From positions 44,077,001-44,141,000 of the forward strand of contig NW_024465885.1 in NCBI RefSeq assembly GCF_017591425.1: a DNA stretch of 64,000 nt, read 5' to 3'. The DNA is from Ochotona curzoniae. Taxonomy: Eukaryota; Chordata; Mammalia; Lagomorpha; Ochotonidae. This document shows positions 62,301-64,000 of this stretch, piece by piece. The notes below the pieces were generated by a model. The model was not told where the DNA came from, made no database searches, and saw only the letters and a list, made by a program, of their open reading frames with translations. The translations under genes and the position numbers were made by a program. The first letter of the stretch is position 1, and the number at the start of each line of letters is the position of its first letter.

Positions 62301-63265
62301 CTGTGCCCGGCCCAATGTATACATGTTTCTTTCTTAACTCACTGGCGTATATGAAAGGTGATTTAGAACATGACCATTGAATAAATATGTGTACTATGAG
62401 GCAGAAACTGATTCAGGGGAAAATAAAAATTACCTCATCTCACATTTTACAGTTAGCTTAGTGCCCATAACTGCCTTAGGAAATGCTTGTCCTGTGTTTC
62501 AGACAGGAAATGAGGTCAAAAGCAGTGGTACTGCCACTCAGGCAGCTAGACAGTGGAGGACATACCCAAGCAATCAAACAATCAGAAATCACAGTCCACA
62601 CTTTTAGTAATGATACTAATGATATAGTACCAGTAAGTTCATGTTTAAGACATAAAATTTGTGATCAGTATTTAGTAAAGGTGAATTGAATGACAGCGGA
62701 TAGTTTATCACACCAAGTTCTGGTGATTATTCTGGTTTTTTTGGTGTTTTTTTTTTTTTTTTTTTTTTTCCTGTATTAAGTTGTGTCATGAATTCTGGAT
62801 TCCCAGTGTGAGTGTAAGTAATCAGTAACTCAGGGGACATCCTGACATTCACTACATTGTATTTGAGTGAAGAGAGGCTGGAAGAAAGGAAACGATCCAC
62901 CTCCATGTTTAAGCTATTTGCCTTTTTTCTTTTTTGCATGTGGTATTTTGAAGGTATTATATATGGATATATAGCTGTGTTTAAAGATACACTTCAAATT
63001 TTATTATCGGTAATTGACTAAACCACGTAACTTCAAGAATTATGGTTATGATTATAGGCATGTATAGATTCAGTACATTTTCTTAAAGACTGAATGTTAG
63101 TTTTTGTAGTAATTTACTAAGCTAATGAAAGCTCCTTCTGTTTCTCAGATTGATGCCTGGGCTCAGCTGAACTCTATCCCTGGCCAGTTCACAGGAAGTA
63201 CAGGAGTCCAGGTTCTGACGCAAGAACAACTGGCCAATACTGGTGCCCAAGCCTGGATTAAAAAG
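38321..63265 (+). CDS. SON: SON nuclear-speckle splicing cofactor (exons 1-8, C-terminus outside window)
   Basis: Large nuclear protein that scaffolds speckles, binds RNA/DNA and promotes splicing of introns with weak sites, notably in cell-cycle genes. Eight coding exons join in frame to 2286 codons, against about 2426 residues for full-length human SON. Order: conserved N-terminus with RSFVVSKFREIQQELSS, Lys-rich stretch, ELPG-type repeats, decapeptide MDSQMLA repeats, DPYRL heptads, RSMMS repeats, PPLPPEEPP repeats, long acidic region, RS domain, SRTPSRR repeats, then conserved short exons. The G-patch and dsRNA-binding domain would follow past 64000. The ATG at 38321 matches the human start. 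No disruption was seen. Confidence 0.97.
38801..41229. other. SON intron 1, SINE-free
   Basis: No exon recognised and no C-type SINE. AT-rich after about 39.5 kb, with an (AAAT)n run near 40975. Confidence 0.6.
41230..41399 (+). CDS. SON: SON exon 2 (aa 26-82)
   Basis: Encodes SGKNEGQLNG and LPNEEIVQKIEEVLSGVLDT, nearly identical to human. Acceptor AAG, donor GTAAGT, ends in phase 1. Confidence 0.96.
41448..43385 (-). repeat. Tract of mostly minus-strand SINEs in SON intron 2
   Basis: About 41448-41760 (mixed fragments), 41780-42005, 42105-42412, 42415-42680, 42855-43145 and 43190-43385, mostly old. A (TAG)n run is at about 42777-42789. Confidence 0.7.
43408..45245. repeat. Five SINEs in SON intron 2
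   Basis: About 43408-43738 (plus, recent type), 43795-44085 (plus), 44195-44506 (minus), 44608-44895 (plus) and 44928-45245 (plus, older subfamily). Confidence 0.75.
45480..46220. repeat. Two old SINEs in SON intron 2
   Basis: About 45480-45745 (minus) and 45925-46220 (plus). They stop about 330 bases before exon 3. Confidence 0.6.
46554..52439 (+). CDS. SON: SON exon 3, giant repeat-bearing exon (aa 83-2044)
   Basis: A 5886-nt exon with one open frame, over four fifths of the protein. Acceptor TTTTAG before 46554; donor GTGAGT from 52440, inside the codon after DL. It starts with a conserved segment and a Lys-rich run (46627-46710). The middle carries five tandem-repeat classes (listed separately), and the end is an Arg/Ser domain. 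Repeats and RS domain make most of the exon low-complexity, as in human SON. Confidence 0.98.
47390..48270 (+). repeat. SON: ELPG-type imperfect protein repeats in SON exon 3
   Basis: Roughly 30-nt imperfect units encoding variations of ALELPGQPVAT, with runs of Pro, Gly and Val. The unit length drifts (8-12 residues), so this array is older and less homogeneous than the next one. Confidence 0.8.
48440..49039 (+). repeat. SON: MDSQMLA decapeptide array (20 units of 30 bp)
   Basis: Nineteen regular units of the form DSQMLA[ST][SNG][ST]M plus one degenerate end unit, all exactly 30 bp. Units 13 and 14 (48800-48859) are identical at all 30 bases, and units 10-15 share the 'TTAGCAA(C/G)CAG' codon choice, unlike units 4-6 ('CTAGC(A/C)TC'). 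This points to blockwise duplication or conversion. Confidence 0.95.
49040..49270 (+). repeat. SON: DPYRL heptad repeats
   Basis: About eleven 21-bp units encoding [DR]-[PA]-Y-R-[LIM]-x-x, passing from DPYRLAQ/DPYRLGH to RPYRIAP forms. The pattern agrees with the heptads annotated in human SON. Confidence 0.9.
49290..49690 (+). repeat. SON: [ED]RSMMS repeats
   Basis: About fourteen or more RSMMS units spaced by SAYE, SPMAE or SSYSAAD linkers, with a higher-order period visible in SPMAERSMMSAYERSMMSAY. Confidence 0.9.
49741..49840 (+). repeat. SON: PPLPPEEPP repeats
   Basis: Three 33-bp units encoding PPLPPEEPP[TME], a Pro/Glu-rich stretch, as in human SON. Confidence 0.9.
51700..52438 (+). 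other. SON: SON RS domain with SRTPSRR heptads
   Basis: Arg/Ser-rich region (SKSKSHRSQTRSRSRSRRRR and onward). At about 52127-52273 seven nearly identical 21-bp SRTPSRR units follow one another, framed by two RRRRSRSV-type blocks. RS domains of this type mediate speckle targeting and interactions with SR proteins. Confidence 0.93.
52440..53635. other. SON intron 3, nothing recognised
   Basis: About 1.2 kb without SINE, exon or other repeat. Confidence 0.6.
53636..53796 (+). CDS. SON: SON exon 4 (aa 2045-2098)
   Basis: Encodes AQLLEIAKANAAAMCAKAGV and ATIEELTE, identical in outline to human. Acceptor GCAG; donor GTAAGC; ends in phase 0. Confidence 0.96.
53859..54346. mobile_element. Inverted-repeat DNA transposon, non-autonomous
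   Basis: About 490 bp framed by long terminal inverted repeats. The left end TGCCAAAACCCGAA and the right end TTCGGGTTTTGGCA are complementary. Inside each, GAACTGATAATGGC recurs, and then a second GCCAAAACCCGAAAT block about 30-50 nt inwards. No transposase reading frame. The family name was not recalled and no clear target duplication was found. Confidence 0.7.
54723..55015 (+). other. SON: Candidate alternative terminal exon 5a of SON
   Basis: A strong acceptor (TTTGCTCCTCAG) ends at 54722. In the phase left by exon 4 it opens a 25-residue tail (EGIDCFMCQTSSAAPSPSCL and five more) with stop TAA at 54798-54800. Poly(A) signals AATAAA follow at 54968 and 54996. This agrees with the reported short SON isoform that ends in an exon between exons 4 and 5. 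The tail itself was not verified. Confidence 0.55.
54968..55001 (+). terminator. SON: Twin poly(A) signals after candidate exon 5a
   Basis: AATAAA at 54968-54973 and 54996-55001, each followed by AGCTTCT. The sequence beyond is T-rich. Use is inferred. Confidence 0.45.
55235..55465 (+). repeat. L2 LINE 3' end
   Basis: Motifs in L2 order: 'GATTGTAAGCTCCTG', 'GCAGGGACCATGTCT', 'CAGTACAGTGCTCTGCACA' and 'TAGGTGCTCAATAAATG'. This is an ancient mammalian repeat on the plus strand, upstream of exon 5. Confidence 0.85.
55637..55783 (+). CDS. SON: SON exon 5 (aa 2099-2147)
   Basis: Encodes KCKQIAQSKEDDDVIVNKPH, an acidic run, and HHPFKLSEPKPIFFNLN. Acceptor AAAG, donor GTGAGT, phase 0 at both ends. 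Confidence 0.96.
55968..56156 (+). CDS. SON: SON exon 6 (aa 2148-2210)
   Basis: Encodes IAAAKPTPPKSQVTLTKEFP, then YGEWVPVEKNGEENKDDDN. Acceptor TTTAG, donor GTAAGT, phase 0. Confidence 0.96.
56263..56298 (+). repeat. SON: 18-bp tandem duplication at the alternative acceptor
   Basis: GGCCGGGTTAAACGGCAG (56263-56280) is followed by GGCCGGGTTAAACGACAG (56281-56298), one base different. Each copy is preceded by AG and ends in CAG, creating in-frame acceptors 18 nt apart. Confidence 0.9.
56263..57060 (+). CDS. SON: Candidate alternative terminal exon of SON (exon 7a, 84-aa tail)
   Basis: Acceptor CTTCTTAG ends at 56262. In phase with exon 6 the frame stays open for 84 codons to TAG at 56515-56517, beginning GRVKRQGRVKRQ and ending LASRFASRLYSSRFWW. 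A 3' UTR and AATAAA at 57037 follow. The isoform would have about 2294 residues, close to the human short form SON-B (about 2300 from memory), and would lack the G-patch and dsRNA-binding domain. The first 18 bp of the exon are tandemly duplicated. Confidence 0.65.
57037..57042 (+). terminator. SON: Poly(A) signal of the alternative SON terminal exon
   Basis: AATAAA after a TATA-rich stretch, followed by T-rich and then GT-containing sequence. Further AATAAA copies at 57291 and 57309 could serve instead. Confidence 0.45.
57061..61831. other. SON intron 6 / possible extended 3' UTR, SINE-free
   Basis: Nearly 4.8 kb without any recognisable C-type SINE, while SINEs occur about every 0.5-1 kb in SON intron 2 and most GART introns. 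Several AATAAA (near 58570, 58990, 59140 and 59414). No coding frame recognised. Confidence 0.6.
61832..61942 (+). CDS. SON: SON exon 7 (aa 2211-2247)
   Basis: Encodes PVDISTAMSERALAQKRLSE and EAMSMLNRAQER. Acceptor TTAG, donor GTATGT, phase 0. Confidence 0.96.
62000..62315 (-). repeat. C-type SINE in SON intron 7
   Basis: Minus-strand copy with a small internal deletion, head end 'CTACTGTGCCCGGCCC'. It is the first SINE to the right of the SINE-free region. Confidence 0.85.
62316..63148. other. Rest of SON intron 7
   Basis: Unique-looking sequence with a long T-run (about 62748-62769). Nothing recognised. Confidence 0.55.
63149..63265 (+). CDS. SON: SON exon 8 (aa 2248-2286)
   Basis: Encodes IDAWAQLNSIPGQFTGSTGV and TQEQLANTGAQAWIKK, last exon in the window. 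Acceptor CTCAG. The donor GTATAT is weak. The next human residues begin the G-patch part, which is not here. Confidence 0.96.
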
Positions 63266-63612
63266 GTATATAATATATGTACATACATAAAATACTTAAG
63301 TACGAAGTCCAAAGTTTTCAGAAAATGTTTCATTAAAAAAATGCATGACAAGGCCAGTGACTCTAACCAAAGTTTCATAGTAAATCTGCTGTGTGTGTAC
63401 TCCAGGATGGACATTGAAGATGGACAAGATCATGGGAAATGTATAAATATGGCTCAAGAGCCACTTGTATCCTGCGGTTATTTTTTTTTTTTAATTGCTG
63501 TTGCTGTTTTTGGTGGGGGTGGTTTTATTTAACTTTTTGAATGCTAACGTATCAGGTGCTGTTCAGAATATTCCACAGTTCCTGCTGGACTACTAACCTA
63601 ATCATTCCAAAG
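63266..63612. other. Start of SON intron 8, nothing recognised
   Basis: AT-rich sequence. The frame stays open for many codons past the donor by chance and ends in low-complexity sequence. Confidence 0.5.
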
Positions 63613-64000
63613 CAGTGGTTCTCAAATTTTTACTTCATCATGGGAAACTTTATTGCAGGTTTATTCTTGGTAGATCACTGCCCCGAGCCCTCCACCCCTC
63701 TCATTTTCTTCCTTCTCCCCCTCTGTCCTGCCCTCGCATTAGTGCTTGCGTCCTTATGTAAGAGCCCTTGGGTTTTACTTCTCACATCTTGTGACCTCCA
63801 GCCCTGGATTCCTCTAAGTTGTCAGCTGTGGATGACAGCAAGTGGGTGGGAGGCCCTAGACGTAGCACTGCATGTGGTGATCTTGCTGTGGGACTGGAAC
63901 GCTGGGGGATGCTAGAGTGTGGGGTGGGCAGTGCTGAAGGGTGGTGTCGGGGTGATGGGGTGGGGATGGAGATTGCCCTCTGTGGAACACCATTTAGGCA
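63613..64000. mobile_element. hAT (Charlie-like) DNA transposon, cut by the window end
   Basis: Starts with CAGTGGTTCTCAAA, a terminal repeat typical of mammalian hAT elements. The last bases (GTGGAACACCATTTAGGCA) look like the inner part of the opposite end, so the element should finish just past 64000. Confidence 0.55.

Noticed and set aside
63266..63532. Read-through extension of SON exon 8 as an alternative C-terminus
   Set aside because: Only chance openness past a GT donor; it ends in low-complexity sequence and matches no isoform I know.

Overview
This is a window of a mammalian nuclear genome. It holds two intron-rich genes arranged head to head, surrounded by a very high density of tRNA-derived SINEs of the lagomorph C-repeat type. 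The repeats occur as a recent subfamily (near-identical copies with intact target-site duplications) and as older, diverged copies. The recent subfamily's sequence looks more like pika (Ochotona) than rabbit. That species call is an inference from memory of the repeat families. No bacterial, organellar or viral gene was recognised.

Left edge (about 80-930): a CpG island with a ZNF143/THAP11-type site. In mammals the gene order here is TMEM50B, DNAJC28, GART, SON, DONSON, so the island is probably the promoter of DNAJC28, which would run leftwards out of the window. From 930 to 10.8 kb lies a gene-free spacer made almost entirely of stacked and nested SINEs.

Minus strand, 10.8-37.4 kb: GART, the trifunctional enzyme for steps 2, 3 and 5 of purine synthesis (GARS, AIRS and GART domains). 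Twenty-one coding exons could be placed at base resolution. Their lengths sum to 3033 nt, which is exactly 1010 codons plus a stop and equals the human protein length. The intron after coding exon 10 carries a stop codon inside its 5' splice site and a poly(A) signal about 350 nt further on, which is the known design for a GARS-only 433-residue isoform. The full-length stop codon overlaps its own AATAAA, and a SINE has inserted 18 nt further downstream.

37.3-38.8 kb: a CpG island shared by GART and SON, with CCAAT boxes, GC boxes and YY1-like motifs, acting as a bidirectional promoter.

Plus strand, 38.3 kb to the right edge: SON, a large nuclear-speckle splicing cofactor. Eight coding exons (2286 codons) are present, including the 5.9-kb exon 3 with its tandem-repeat arrays and RS domain. 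The C-terminal G-patch and double-stranded-RNA-binding domains lie beyond the window. Two candidate alternative terminal exons, before exons 5 and 7, would give short isoforms lacking those domains. The region 52.4-62.0 kb around them has no recognisable C-type SINE, unlike every other intronic or intergenic stretch of similar length here.

Smaller finds: a 3'-truncated U4 snRNA retropseudogene with a 14-bp target-site duplication in a GART intron, a mariner-type miniature element, an inverted-repeat DNA transposon in SON intron 4, an L2 tail, and a hAT-like terminus at the right edge.
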